Positions 7,814-16,676 of a stretch of 38,666 nt of DNA are shown here, in pieces (positions within the stretch are counted from its first letter, which is position 1; each line of letters opens with the position of its first letter). The notes under the pieces are model-generated. The model was not told the origin of the DNA. It saw only the letters and a program-made list of their open reading frames with translations, and ran no database searches. The stretch is from Deltaproteobacteria bacterium UBA2409 (GTDB taxonomy: Bacteria > Bdellovibrionota_C > UBA2361 > DDRT01), in the NCBI GenBank assembly GCA_002343185.1, contig DDRT01000010.1:1-38666 (forward strand), given 5' to 3'. Position numbers and translations under genes: made by a program.

Positions 7814-8878
7814 ATGACATTAAAATCACTTACAGCCCTTGGCACTAGCGTTTGGTACGACAATCTTTCTCGTGATGTTCTTAACTCAGGAGAATTAAAA
7901 TCTATCATCGATGGGGGAGTTTTAGGATTAACAAGTAATCCTACGATCTTTAAAAAAGCTATAGCAGATTCATCTGACTATGACTCTGATATCAAAGATC
8001 TTGGGAAAAATATCACTGATCCAGAGAAGCTCACTTTTGAGCTTATGCTGGAAGATGTAGGTCGAGCTGCTGATCTGTTACGCCCTATCTATGACAGAAC
8101 AGGAGGTCAGGATGGATTAGCTTCGATTGAGCTATCTCCATTTCTTGCAAATGATACCCAAAACAGCATCTCTCAAGGGAGAAATATTTGGAAAACACTA
8201 AATAGGCCGAATATAATGATTAAAGTCCCAGCTACAGACGCTGGACTTCCTGTTGTTACAACGCTTATCTCGGAAGGGATAAATGTTAATGTGACTCTTA
8301 TCTTCTCAAAAACGGTTTATGAAAGGGTTATAGATGCTTACCTCAAAGGTGTTGAAAAAAATCCAAATCCAAGTGGTGTAAGATCGGTAGCAAGCTTTTT
8401 TGTTTCAAGGGTTGATTCTATTGTATCAAAAGAGAAAGAAGCCGCTGAGTTTGATGGCAAAATCGGAATTGACAACTCAAAGGTTGCTTATCAGAGTTAC
8501 TTAAGATTTTTTAATAGCTCAAGGTTCAGAAATATTAAAGGTGCAAATCCTCAAAGGCCTCTTTGGGCAAGTACTGGAACAAAAGATCCAAAATACGATC
8601 CCCTTTTATACGTAAAAGCTCTTGCAGGGCCAAATTGTGTAAACACAGTGCCACCCCAAACACTTGGAGCAATTCAAAAAACTGATTTTAATTATACAAA
8701 TCAGCTTACAGAGAGCGTTGGTGAGTCTGAAAACAGACTTTTAGAGCTATCACGAAGAGGAATTCCTTTTGAGGCATTATTATTTCAACTTCAAGTTGAA
8801 GGTGTTAAATCATTTGCTGATTCGTTTAGCGATCTCTTAGCAGCTGTAAAAACAAAAAGAGAGGCACTTTGTGGGTAA
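7814..8878 (+). CDS. tal: Transaldolase
   Basis: A 354-residue cytoplasmic enzyme of the non-oxidative pentose phosphate pathway, moving a dihydroxyacetone unit from sedoheptulose-7-phosphate to glyceraldehyde-3-phosphate. The N-terminal SVWYDNLSRD, GLTSNPTIF (38-46), IELSPFLANDT and IMIKVPAT with Schiff-base Lys137 are diagnostic, followed by NVTLIFS. Length and sequence style resemble the cyanobacterial/actinobacterial-type transaldolase often linked to zwf. No good Shine-Dalgarno sequence precedes the ATG. It is the first gene of a seven-gene operon and overlaps zwf by 8 bp. Confidence 0.95.
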   Translation: MTLKSLTALGTSVWYDNLSRDVLNSGELKSIIDGGVLGLTSNPTIFKKAIADSSDYDSDIKDLGKNITDPEKLTFELMLEDVGRAADLLRPIYDRTGGQDGLASIELSPFLANDTQNSISQGRNIWKTLNRPNIMIKVPATDAGLPVVTTLISEGINVNVTLIFSKTVYERVIDAYLKGVEKNPNPSGVRSVASFFVSRVDSIVSKEKEAAEFDGKIGIDNSKVAYQSYLRFFNSSRFRNIKGANPQRPLWASTGTKDPKYDPLLYVKALAGPNCVNTVPPQTLGAIQKTDFNYTNQLTESVGESENRLLELSRRGIPFEALLFQLQVEGVKSFADSFSDLLAAVKTKREALCG

Positions 8879-10379
8879 TCCGTTTGTAGAAGGAAGAGTG
8901 CTTTCTCCTCCATCTACGATATTAGTTATTTTCGGTGCATCTGGAGACCTAACAGGTAGAAAGCTAGTTCCAGGTTGTTACAATCTTTTTAAAGATGGGT
9001 ATCTTCCTGAGAGTTTTTCAATTGTTGGTGTATCAAGAACTCCCCTTTCTGATGAGGCTTTTAGAGAAAAGCTAAAGGATGGAGTAACAAAATATTCAAG
9101 ATCGGGAATTGATGAGGAATGGTGGAAGCAGTTTTCTTCAAGAATCTTTTATCAGCCGTTAGATGCTACAAAAGAAGCAGATTTTATAGCCTTAAGGGAG
9201 AGACTACAGCGTATTGGAGGTGATACAATACCGAATTATCTTTACTATCTTGCAGTATCACCAAGTCTATTTGGAGAAATTGCAGGAAAGTTAAAAGGTG
9301 CAGATCTGATTGAAACCCCTGGAGGGGTAAGAGAAACCAGGCTCATTGTAGAAAAACCTTTTGGATACGATCTTGAAACTGCACAAAATCTAGCCTCAAG
9401 CCTTTATCAAAGCGCAAAAGAAGAGCAGCTTTATCGGATAGATCATTACCTAGGAAAAGAGACAGTTCAAAACATCTTGGTTTTTAGATTTGCTAATGGA
9501 CTTTTCGAGCCTATTTGGAACCGAAAATATGTAGATCATATTCAGATCAGTGTTGCTGAAGATATAGGAGTGGAAAATAGAGGTGATTATTTCGATAAAG
9601 CAGGAATTGTCAGAGATTTCGTTCAGAATCACGTATTTCAGATGTTATCACTCTTATGTATAGAACCCCCGAATAGCCTTAGTGATGCTGAAGGTATAAG
9701 AAATGAAAAGGTAAAAGTTTTAAAAAGTATTAAGCGCCTCACCCCAGGCTTAGTTCAAAAGCATATTGTCAGAGCTCAATATGGTAAGGGACTTATCAAA
9801 GGTTTGGATGTTCCTGCCTACAGAGATGAAAAAGGTGTAGCTAAAGACAGCACCACAGAAACATATATAGCAATGTCACTTGAAATAGATAACTGGAGAT
9901 GGAGTGGTGTTCCTATATTTTTGAGAGTTGGAAAAAGGCTTTCAAAGCGAATTAGCGAGATCTCGGTTCATTTTAAACAGGCTCCCTTATCTCTCTTTCG
10001 AGGTAGGCAGGTTGAGAGTCTAGAGCAGAATGTTTTAAGAATTCAGGTACAGCCAAAAGAGGGGATCTCTTTAAGGGTTAATTCTAAACCTCCAGGGCCC
10101 AGAATGAGAGTAGAACCGGTTGAAATGGATTTTTCCTATCATTCATCCTTTGGAATAGCGAGTCCAGAAGCATACGAAAGACTACTTCTTGATGCCATGA
10201 GAGGAGAAGCAACACTTTTTACAAGACAAGATGAAATCGAAGAAGCTTGGAAAATTCTTGAACCAGTTTTTGATAGTTTTGAAGAGCTTCCCCTTTACTT
10301 TTATGAAGCAGGAAGTTGGGGACCTAAAGAAGCAGCAGAGCTTCTAAAACCTTATGGAGTTCGATGGGCTAGGCTATGA
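8871..10379 (+). CDS. zwf: Glucose-6-phosphate 1-dehydrogenase
   Basis: A 502-residue enzyme that oxidises glucose-6-phosphate to 6-phosphogluconolactone with NAD(P)+. The nucleotide-binding loop GASGDLTGRK (22-31), EKPFG (161-165), the substrate motif RIDHYLGKE (189-197) and RDFVQNH with probable catalytic His254 are all present, and length is normal. The GTG start lies inside the end of tal, so the two are translationally coupled. The following gene encodes an OpcA-like activator, which suggests allosteric or assembly control of this enzyme as known from cyanobacteria. Confidence 0.96.
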   Translation: MGNPFVEGRVLSPPSTILVIFGASGDLTGRKLVPGCYNLFKDGYLPESFSIVGVSRTPLSDEAFREKLKDGVTKYSRSGIDEEWWKQFSSRIFYQPLDATKEADFIALRERLQRIGGDTIPNYLYYLAVSPSLFGEIAGKLKGADLIETPGGVRETRLIVEKPFGYDLETAQNLASSLYQSAKEEQLYRIDHYLGKETVQNILVFRFANGLFEPIWNRKYVDHIQISVAEDIGVENRGDYFDKAGIVRDFVQNHVFQMLSLLCIEPPNSLSDAEGIRNEKVKVLKSIKRLTPGLVQKHIVRAQYGKGLIKGLDVPAYRDEKGVAKDSTTETYIAMSLEIDNWRWSGVPIFLRVGKRLSKRISEISVHFKQAPLSLFRGRQVESLEQNVLRIQVQPKEGISLRVNSKPPGPRMRVEPVEMDFSYHSSFGIASPEAYERLLLDAMRGEATLFTRQDEIEEAWKILEPVFDSFEELPLYFYEAGSWGPKEAAELLKPYGVRWARL

Positions 10380-11263
10380 AAGAGGCTTTGGATAAGCTTG
10401 CCTCAATCGAGGGGCAAGAGTCTTGGGTTCTTCCGACAAGAAATGTTATCGGATTCGGCTCAGAGGAAGAGGTATTTGATGCTCTAATCTCTGTAAGACC
10501 TATTAGGTTTATTAAAGTATCAGAAGGAGCCGAGTTGTCGTACTCGGTGGTAGAGAGATGTCACAAGATTGGAACAGAAGTGATCTGCTCTGAATATGTA
10601 ACAATAATAGGGCCATGGCATAAGGTTTCACTTAGCGTGAGGGCACTTTTATTTCCAGGCAAAAAAACATGGGGAATTACTTTAGATAAGAATATAACAG
10701 GTGGATTTTTTGATGAGATAGCACCCCTATGTGACACATTAATTTTTGATTCTGAGCTCACCAAAGATGTTCCAGCTGGTGCTGTAATAGATCTAAATTG
10801 GATGAGACTTGCGCCAATAAGAGAGGAGTTACGATACCTTACTGATATGGCAATTTCCCATGATAAAAACTCGAAAATTATAGGTGTTAAGGTCTATGAC
10901 TCAGCGCCATCAAGCTGGCTTATGGCTGGGTGGATCTGCAATAAACTAAAAGTTGAACCAGAGTCAGGTAAGAAAGTAGCTAATGGAGTTTCGGTAAAAA
11001 GTAAGGAGTTTACCCTTGATTTAGTTGAGTCTAATGATACTCGGATTCTGCTTGAATTTAAGGGGAAAGATGCGAAAATCGGACAGTTAACTGTCGGTGA
11101 GGGGCTTATAACCCTAGAATACTCGCATGAGGCAAGAAAACGAGTATATTTAAAGCGCTCGCGAAAAGAGCTTTGTTTGGAGTATGATGCTTTCGGGGCA
11201 CCTACCGGTAGCTATAATGAAAGTGTAAAACTAGGTCGTGAGATACTAGAATATGCAAGTTGA
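10376..11263 (+). CDS. opcA: OpcA-like glucose-6-phosphate dehydrogenase assembly/activator protein
   Basis: A 295-residue cytoplasmic protein in the position normal for OpcA, directly after zwf (ATGA overlap). Matching features are a RPIRFIKV segment (family: R.HP.R.I), an EVICSEYVTI strand, a KKTWGITL segment where the family has LP...WW, the IFDSEL aspartate-serine motif, the VIDLNWMRLAPIREELR block (family: DL.W.RL.PWR), and an SSWLMAGWICNKLK helix (family: ...LL.GWLA.RL). OpcA binds and activates G6PDH in Cyanobacteria and Actinobacteria. The sequence is diverged, so the call depends partly on context. Confidence 0.8.
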   Translation: MKEALDKLASIEGQESWVLPTRNVIGFGSEEEVFDALISVRPIRFIKVSEGAELSYSVVERCHKIGTEVICSEYVTIIGPWHKVSLSVRALLFPGKKTWGITLDKNITGGFFDEIAPLCDTLIFDSELTKDVPAGAVIDLNWMRLAPIREELRYLTDMAISHDKNSKIIGVKVYDSAPSSWLMAGWICNKLKVEPESGKKVANGVSVKSKEFTLDLVESNDTRILLEFKGKDAKIGQLTVGEGLITLEYSHEARKRVYLKRSRKELCLEYDAFGAPTGSYNESVKLGREILEYAS

Positions 11264-11945
11264 AGTTGTTGAAGGAAGATTTTTTGGTGCTGCTGTAGCA
11301 GATGAGATAGTTAGTCTTGCAGGTCAAGTCGAGAGAGAGAAAATAGCAATCGCGCTATCAGGTGGAAGCACCCCTGCTGAAGTTTACCGAAACCTTGTTG
11401 TTGAACCAAGGGTTAGCGAAATGCCCTGGGATAAAACTGTATTTTTCCTTGGGGATGAAAGATGGGTTCCGATAACAGATTCTCAGAGTAATTTTTTTAT
11501 GGCTCAAGATACGTTCCTTGAGCAGGTTCCAAAGACTAAAGCATTCCCTGTTGTTGGTCGCACAGCTGAGGAAGCAGCGACTGAATATGAAAAGCTTATA
11601 AAAACTCACCTCGGTGAGAATCCTGTCTTTAATATTGTGCTTCTTGGACTTGGTGATGATGGTCATACGGCATCACTTTTCCCGAATTCTCCACTATTAA
11701 AGGAAGACTCAACCCGTCTTGTAGCTTCTTGCACTCATCCTGAGTCTGGACAAAAAAGAATTACCTTTATGCCAAGACTAATTCAGTCTGCAGAACGAAT
11801 TTTAGTTCTAGTTAAGGGAAAAAATAAGGCTAAAATTCTATCTTCAGCTCTTACTCGAGGTAATACACTTCCTATATCAATTCTAGATAAAGCCAAAGGT
11901 AAAATCACTTACTTTGTCGATACCGAGGCAGCAGCCGAGCTATGA
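11253..11945 (+). CDS. pgl: 6-Phosphogluconolactonase
   Basis: A 230-residue DevB-type lactonase that hydrolyses the product of G6PDH to 6-phosphogluconate. SGGSTP (36-41), FFLGDERWVP with the DER motif (68-70) and GLGDDGHTASLFP (132-144) are the family signatures, and the length is typical. The start overlaps the end of opcA by 11 bp. Together with zwf this covers the first two oxidative pentose phosphate steps; a 6-phosphogluconate dehydrogenase is not in the window. Confidence 0.95.
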   Translation: MQVEVVEGRFFGAAVADEIVSLAGQVEREKIAIALSGGSTPAEVYRNLVVEPRVSEMPWDKTVFFLGDERWVPITDSQSNFFMAQDTFLEQVPKTKAFPVVGRTAEEAATEYEKLIKTHLGENPVFNIVLLGLGDDGHTASLFPNSPLLKEDSTRLVASCTHPESGQKRITFMPRLIQSAERILVLVKGKNKAKILSSALTRGNTLPISILDKAKGKITYFVDTEAAAEL

Positions 11946-13063
11946 TAAGATTAGAGTTGTCTGATCAGATCTCTAAATTTAGAGATGAGTTTAAAGCTTG
12001 GATAAAGCACAATCAACCTCAGAAAGTATCTAGAGGATCCAGTCTTGAAGCATTCATCGAAGTAGGAAAATCCTGGCAAAAGAAACTAAGCGAAGGAAGA
12101 TTTATCGGAGTTCATTGGCCCGAAGAGTTTGGTGGGCGTGGGCTCTCTTTGGTTGAAGAAGCTGTAATTCAAGAAGAGCTGGTAGCTGCATCAGCACCAC
12201 AGATTTTAGGATTATTTGGTCTAACCATGGTTGGGCCAGTTCTGATTCAACATGGAACACCAGAGCAAAAATCAAAGTATCTTAAAAAAATTCTCTCAGG
12301 TGATGAGATCTGGTGCCAAGGGTTTTCAGAACCAAATGCGGGGAGTGATCTAGCGAATATAAAAACGACTGCTGAAAAAGTAGATGGTGGTTTTTTGGTT
12401 ACTGGTCAGAAAGTCTGGACAAGTTTTGCACAGGTTGCTGATCACTGCTTTTTAATTGCAAGAACTTCTAGCACAGGGAAAAAGCATGAAGGACTAACTT
12501 ATCTACTAGTACCTATGTCAACAAAAGGTATTGAAGTAAGACCTCTTAAACAGATCTCAGGTGAAGATGAATTCAATGAAGTTTTTTTTGATAAGGTATT
12601 TGTACCTGAAGAAAATGTAGTAGGCTCAGTTGGAAATGGATGGAAGATCGCAATTTCAACACTAATGTACGAGAGGGTTGTTTTAACCTTTTCAAGACAC
12701 ATTCAAAGTGAAGTAGCCTTAAGAGAGATGTTACAAGATAGGAAATCTGAGTTTGACAGCAAACTAGCTCTAACAGTTGCCACAACCTGTGCTGTAAGAG
12801 CATTGGCATATTCACATCTTTTAGAGTACGTAGAAGGAAAAGTTCCTGGTCCTGAAGGATCGATGGATAAACTATTTTGGTCTGAAAGTTTTCAGGAGAT
12901 CTCAAAACTTGCTCTTGCTATTGAAGGAGGCTCGCTCAGCGAAGAAGATAGCCCTGCAATGTTGAGATATTTGTATTCAAGAGGAAGAACAATCGCTGCT
13001 GGAACATCTGAGATTCAGAGAGGGATTATTGCAGAAAGAGTATTAGGATTACCTAGAGTATGA
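11942..13063 (+). CDS. Acyl-CoA dehydrogenase family protein
   Basis: A 373-residue FAD enzyme. The N-terminal helical domain is followed by the flavin/substrate block WCQGFSEPNAGSDL (about 124-137), VTGQKVWTSFA (about 153-163), a middle beta domain and a C-terminal helical domain ending AGTSEIQRGIIAERVLGLPR. The family oxidises acyl-CoA thioesters at the alpha-beta bond and passes electrons to ETF. The sequence resembles FadE-type members of broad substrate range; the precise acyl group is unknown. It overlaps pgl by 4 bp and the next gene by 4 bp, which is odd for a lipid enzyme inside a pentose phosphate operon. Confidence 0.9.
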   Translation: MIRLELSDQISKFRDEFKAWIKHNQPQKVSRGSSLEAFIEVGKSWQKKLSEGRFIGVHWPEEFGGRGLSLVEEAVIQEELVAASAPQILGLFGLTMVGPVLIQHGTPEQKSKYLKKILSGDEIWCQGFSEPNAGSDLANIKTTAEKVDGGFLVTGQKVWTSFAQVADHCFLIARTSSTGKKHEGLTYLLVPMSTKGIEVRPLKQISGEDEFNEVFFDKVFVPEENVVGSVGNGWKIAISTLMYERVVLTFSRHIQSEVALREMLQDRKSEFDSKLALTVATTCAVRALAYSHLLEYVEGKVPGPEGSMDKLFWSESFQEISKLALAIEGGSLSEEDSPAMLRYLYSRGRTIAAGTSEIQRGIIAERVLGLPRV

Positions 13064-14454
13064 AAAAGTTATTAGTTATATTTTTAATAGTTGGAGCCGG
13101 AGCATATTTTTATTTTAATAAAAAAGCAGAGACTAAAGTTATTGAATCAAAAATTTCTCCAGATGTATCAGCAGTAGTTGATGTTCAGCCGGAAAACCTA
13201 ATACCTGCTATTAAACAAGCCTTTGAATATAAAAACAGCCTTACTCAAACTCCTTTTTGGAAGCGTGTGTTTGGAGATGCGCCGGTTTTAGAGATACCTG
13301 AGATTGTTTATAAGATCTCACATATTGAAGTTTTAGCTAAAGGTAAAACTGGTCTTATTTCGATCAAAACTCGTGCTGGTGATGAGCTAAAAAAGCACTT
13401 CGAGGATAAAATTATTAAAGGTCTTCCCAATCTAGAAATTAGAAAAGTTGATGACAATAATTTCACTTTTAAAATTGACGAATCAATCCTAGGGTCTATA
13501 GCTTTCAAACAAGAAGAAGTTTTGGTTTTATTAAATACCAACTTAAGAGAAGGCTTTTACACTACTGAGGAAGGGTTTAGTAAGCTAAAAAAAGATCCTG
13601 ACTCTTTTGTTAATTTTTATATAGATTACTCTAAACTTGAGGATCTAGATAAAATGTTAGGGTCCACGCCTGGTATCAGGTATGCAAGTGGCAACATCAA
13701 GGCAGGCTCCGGTCTTAAATGGCAGCAATGTACTGGCTATGAGGAAACATTCGCCTCTGTCTATCGGGGTATTTCAAACTCTAAATCTGAAAGCTTTTCG
13801 AAGTCTATTAATTCTAACACGATGTTAGGTTTTGGTATTTCGCGGGGATATCTAGCCCTCATTCCGTATATAATAAGAACAGGGGTTAGTGAGGAGGGGA
13901 TGGCTCAGATTCTAAAAGACCCTGACGCAAAAGAAGCGTACGCAATTTTTGAGGAATATGAAGCCCTAATTAGAGAGTTTCCATTTGAGGAGCTCAATAT
14001 TTTCGCTCAAAAGAATGAAGGACCTATGCCTTCAGTTGTGATTCACTTAGCAGGAGCAAAAGAAGGAGCTGAGGGATATTTGGCTAAGGTAGCTCGAAAA
14101 CTTTCTCTTGATTTAGTTAAAGATGAGAATGGTAGAGATTCCCTTAGCTATGTTCGAGAATTTCCTATACTTGCACGCTATCTTGATGATGGTTCAATTC
14201 TAATCTCTCAGGGTGAAGATTTAGCTTCGGGTGATGAGATTAGTTATTTTAAAAACTCAATATTTTCATTCTATTTAAACACTCCTCCTGTATTAGAAGC
14301 TGCAAGTCCATTTAGAATGATCTATTCGATGCAAAACCCCAAGGAATTTGATGAGATAGCGGAGAAGATTAAATTCAAGGTTGGATCTAGCACTCTTCCT
14401 GTACCAGGAGATCCTGGTGAGATCTGTTTTGTTTCAGATTTCAATATTTTATGA
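13060..14454 (+). CDS. Membrane-anchored or exported protein of unknown function
   Basis: A 464-residue protein with one N-terminal hydrophobic segment (about 4-19) after two lysines, then a hydrophilic alpha/beta body, so an envelope protein with a signal anchor is likely. The opening of the body, with ISPDVSAVVDVQPENLIPAI and a long helix containing TPFWKRVFG, resembles DUF3352-like bacterial envelope proteins, but this is a weak impression. No catalytic motif is recognised. It overlaps the acyl-CoA dehydrogenase and the TraB-type gene by 4 bp each, so it is cotranscribed with them. Confidence 0.7.
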   Translation: MKKLLVIFLIVGAGAYFYFNKKAETKVIESKISPDVSAVVDVQPENLIPAIKQAFEYKNSLTQTPFWKRVFGDAPVLEIPEIVYKISHIEVLAKGKTGLISIKTRAGDELKKHFEDKIIKGLPNLEIRKVDDNNFTFKIDESILGSIAFKQEEVLVLLNTNLREGFYTTEEGFSKLKKDPDSFVNFYIDYSKLEDLDKMLGSTPGIRYASGNIKAGSGLKWQQCTGYEETFASVYRGISNSKSESFSKSINSNTMLGFGISRGYLALIPYIIRTGVSEEGMAQILKDPDAKEAYAIFEEYEALIREFPFEELNIFAQKNEGPMPSVVIHLAGAKEGAEGYLAKVARKLSLDLVKDENGRDSLSYVREFPILARYLDDGSILISQGEDLASGDEISYFKNSIFSFYLNTPPVLEAASPFRMIYSMQNPKEFDEIAEKIKFKVGSSTLPVPGDPGEICFVSDFNIL

Positions 14455-15212
14455 GATTTGCCATATTACTTTTCTTTGCCTCTGTTTCCATCTCTGAAAC
14501 AGTGAGGATTGAAAGAAGTCACGATGGCAGAATTACAGCACTTTTAACCCCAATAATTGAGCTACAAAATAGCGATGGTATAAAAGTTGATCTTATTGGA
14601 GCAGTTCATGTTGGAGACAAGGAATATTATAGTCATCTAGAGGAGAGATTTAAGAGTTATGATGTGCTTTTATATGAGCTAATAACCACTGATTCTGATG
14701 TTAGACCATCAAAAGGTTCAGATGATAAATTAAAGAATGTCTTAGGATTACATTATCAACTTGATTCTATTAACTATTTTGCCCCTAACTTTGTTCATGC
14801 TGATCTGACAAAAAATGAATTTAGTGACTCAATGAAGGAGCGGGGTGAAACATTTTTGAATATGTTTCTTAAAATGATGCTCAACATAGAGCAGGATGAT
14901 CAGCTTGGATTTAAACTATTTTTGTCTCTTTTTAGTCCAAATAAAGAGCTTTTAAGAAAAAGAGTCTTAGCAGAGCAGTTAGCTTCAAGTGATAAGCTTC
15001 TATCTATGTTTGTTGAGGATGAAGGATCTACGATTCTTACTGTAAGAAACGATAGAGCAATTAAGGTTCTCAATGATCAAATTAAAAAAGGTAAGCGAAA
15101 TTTAGGAATTTTTTATGGGGCTGCTCATCTGCCGGACTTATATAAAAAACTATCAAAAAACTTCTCTGAAACTGGATTAGTTTGGGTCAAGGCATGGAAT
15201 CTTAAAAGTTAG
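14451..15212 (+). CDS. Exported TraB/TIKI-family protein
   Basis: A 253-residue protein with a Sec signal peptide (about 1-14). Two spaced histidine motifs mark the TraB/GumN/TIKI fold: LIGAVHVG near 48-55 and FYGAAHLPDL near 229-238, with a conserved YELI acidic motif between them (about 75-78). Relatives such as eukaryotic TIKI are metal-dependent proteases; bacterial members are mostly uncharacterised. It is the last of seven overlapping genes beginning with tal. The region after it holds a short derivative of the dispersed element. Confidence 0.75.
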   Translation: MRFAILLFFASVSISETVRIERSHDGRITALLTPIIELQNSDGIKVDLIGAVHVGDKEYYSHLEERFKSYDVLLYELITTDSDVRPSKGSDDKLKNVLGLHYQLDSINYFAPNFVHADLTKNEFSDSMKERGETFLNMFLKMMLNIEQDDQLGFKLFLSLFSPNKELLRKRVLAEQLASSDKLLSMFVEDEGSTILTVRNDRAIKVLNDQIKKGKRNLGIFYGAAHLPDLYKKLSKNFSETGLVWVKAWNLKS

Positions 15213-15231
15213 TTCTTTCATTAAATATACC

Positions 15232-15290
15232 AAACGCAGCTTTGGTTTTGAGTATAGAAGGATTTAGTGCAAACGAAGTAGGGTTTAGTT
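15232..15290 (+). repeat. Short derivative of the MITE-like element, copy C
   Basis: The left-end core GAGTATAGAAGGATTTAG (15250-15267) is preceded by AAACGCAG and followed almost directly by a right-end-like AGTAGGGTTTAGTT. It therefore looks like an element with its middle deleted. It sits between the convergent TraB-type and VanX-type genes. Confidence 0.45.
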
Positions 15291-15298
15291 TTAAACCA

Positions 15299-16009
15299 TC
15301 AGGAGATTAGCTCAGCCACTTCCTCATATGGTACGGAATCATAAAGTGCTGAATTTTCCCCATAAAAACATGCCCAATCTCTGTCCCCATAACTAAAGTG
15401 CCACCATTCTGCATTAAACGGAGCAAAACCTTGAGTCATCATTGCTTCGCGTAGAAAAAGTCTGTTGCCTCTCTCTAATGGAGTAACACAGTCGGAAAGT
15501 GGATAGTACCGTTTTGGATCGACCTCCTCACCAAAAGCTGTTGGTGATGTTCCTAATTGGGTAGGAGATTCACCCTCATAAAGCATACAATCAACTGCAC
15601 CTCCAGTCGGATGGCCTGCAAAATTTGGATCAGCTATACATTCATTTGTTTTTGAATACAGCTCATCATCTGAAATACCAGGATATTTAGATCTATACTC
15701 TTCAAGCTTTTGATTGAAACTTAAAGCTTGTACATCCGGATGTCTGTAGCCGTAAACTACACAAAGATTTAGACTAGGGCGTCTTTCTTTAATCCATCTA
15801 GCAGCTCGAATAAGTCTTAGAGCAACATCGCTTCTTACTATTATTCGATCGCCAACGTAAGGCTTCATCTTCTCTGAGACTGGTTTGCATAGAACTTCAT
15901 CGGTTAGGTCTTGAAGTACTACAATTGGATCGTCATTTTCTTGAATCTTTTTATTTGCAATATCGCTAACTCTAACGATGTATTCATTCCAAAAAAGTGA
16001 GGGAGTCAC
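15299..16009 (-). CDS. D-alanyl-D-alanine dipeptidase (VanX/DdpX, peptidase M15D)
   Basis: A 236-residue zinc dipeptidase. The zinc site is GHPTGGAVD (His133, Asp140) and EWWH (catalytic Glu201, His204), and VYGYRHP supplies the transition-state arginine Arg89. All correspond to VanX. No signal peptide is seen, so it probably acts in the cytoplasm on D-Ala-D-Ala released from peptidoglycan or its precursors. The GTG start overlaps the stop of the PIN toxin gene (GTGA), so it is translated from the same transcript as the toxin-antitoxin pair. No vanH or vanA partner is present, which argues for cell-wall recycling rather than vancomycin resistance. Confidence 0.88.
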   Translation of the reverse strand: MTPSLFWNEYIVRVSDIANKKIQENDDPIVVLQDLTDEVLCKPVSEKMKPYVGDRIIVRSDVALRLIRAARWIKERRPSLNLCVVYGYRHPDVQALSFNQKLEEYRSKYPGISDDELYSKTNECIADPNFAGHPTGGAVDCMLYEGESPTQLGTSPTAFGEEVDPKRYYPLSDCVTPLERGNRLFLREAMMTQGFAPFNAEWWHFSYGDRDWACFYGENSALYDSVPYEEVAELIS

Positions 16010-16389
16010 CAGATCACCTGCACTGGATACTTAGATATTAATGAGTCCGGGGATAATATAGGCATACTGCGACTAATTGATTGTGCGATAATTAGACGAT
16101 CGAATGGATCCTTGTGAAGTTCTGGAAGCTTCAACAGAGCACCCAGGTCTGACTCTCTTATTTCAACTGAAGAAATTCCGAGTCTATTTCTTCTCGACTT
16201 GATATATTTGTCAGTGGGCTCGGGAAGATTTAGAGTCTTAGCAGTTTTAATAATCAATTCCCATGCAGATGCAGCACTTAAAAAAAGATTGTTATTTGGA
16301 TCTTTAACGATCTTTAAAGCATCCTCTGATAAGCTCTCAGGGGAGTTGCACATCCAAAGGAATGTGCACGTATCAAGAAGAAGGTTCAT
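16006..16389 (-). CDS. PIN-domain toxin (VapC-like)
   Basis: A 127-residue PIN-domain ribonuclease. The acidic metal-binding residues are D6 (LLLDTCTFLW), E44 (SAWELIIK), D94/D97 (HKDPFDRLIIAQS) and D115 (LSPD), as in the Sll0205-type VapC group. VapC toxins cut tRNA or rRNA and are held inactive by their antitoxin. The start lies within the last codons of the Phd antitoxin gene, and the end overlaps the dipeptidase start. Confidence 0.88.
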   Translation of the reverse strand: MNLLLDTCTFLWMCNSPESLSEDALKIVKDPNNNLFLSAASAWELIIKTAKTLNLPEPTDKYIKSRRNRLGISSVEIRESDLGALLKLPELHKDPFDRLIIAQSISRSMPILSPDSLISKYPVQVIW

Positions 16390-16636
16390 AGAAACTATCG
16401 ATTATATCTTTAGGGAGTGGGTCGAAGAATCCAGGTTTAATCTCAACTTTACCTCTGTCAAATCCTAAAATCCGTTCTTTTTTTGAGCTCTTAGTATAAA
16501 GGACAATCTCCCCAATTGGCTCGTTTCGATTGCAGATTATTAAAGGTTCTCCGGGTGCCAATTTTGCTAGATAATCTGATAGTTTAGCCTTTAATTCTGC
16601 TATGTTGACCTTTAACATAGTCATCATTATAGTCAT
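16373..16636 (-). CDS. Phd/YefM-family antitoxin
   Basis: An 87-residue protein. MLKVNIAELKAKLSDYLAKL is the N-terminal DNA-binding part, and PLIICNRNEPIGEIVLY the following strand-turn, of Phd/YefM antitoxins. The acidic C-terminal tail would neutralise the PIN toxin. ATG 16636 has a GGGG site 7 nt upstream; an in-frame ATG at 16618 is possible. The leader contains repeated ACTAT motifs that could be the autoregulatory operator. Confidence 0.85.
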   Translation of the reverse strand: MTIMMTMLKVNIAELKAKLSDYLAKLAPGEPLIICNRNEPIGEIVLYTKSSKKERILGFDRGKVEIKPGFFDPLPKDIIDSFYEPSS

Positions 16637-16676
16637 GTTATAGCCCCGTAGTCAAGTGCAAGTTATACAGGTAAAG

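Noticed and set aside
7635..7848. Open frames on both strands across the long hairpin at 7689-7754
   Set aside because: Both come from the symmetrical hairpin sequence and overlap the ends of the real genes. Composition is not protein-like.
15299..16009. Vancomycin-resistance cluster because of the VanX-type gene
   Set aside because: No vanH, vanA/B ligase or VanRS regulators are present. The context is a toxin-antitoxin pair.
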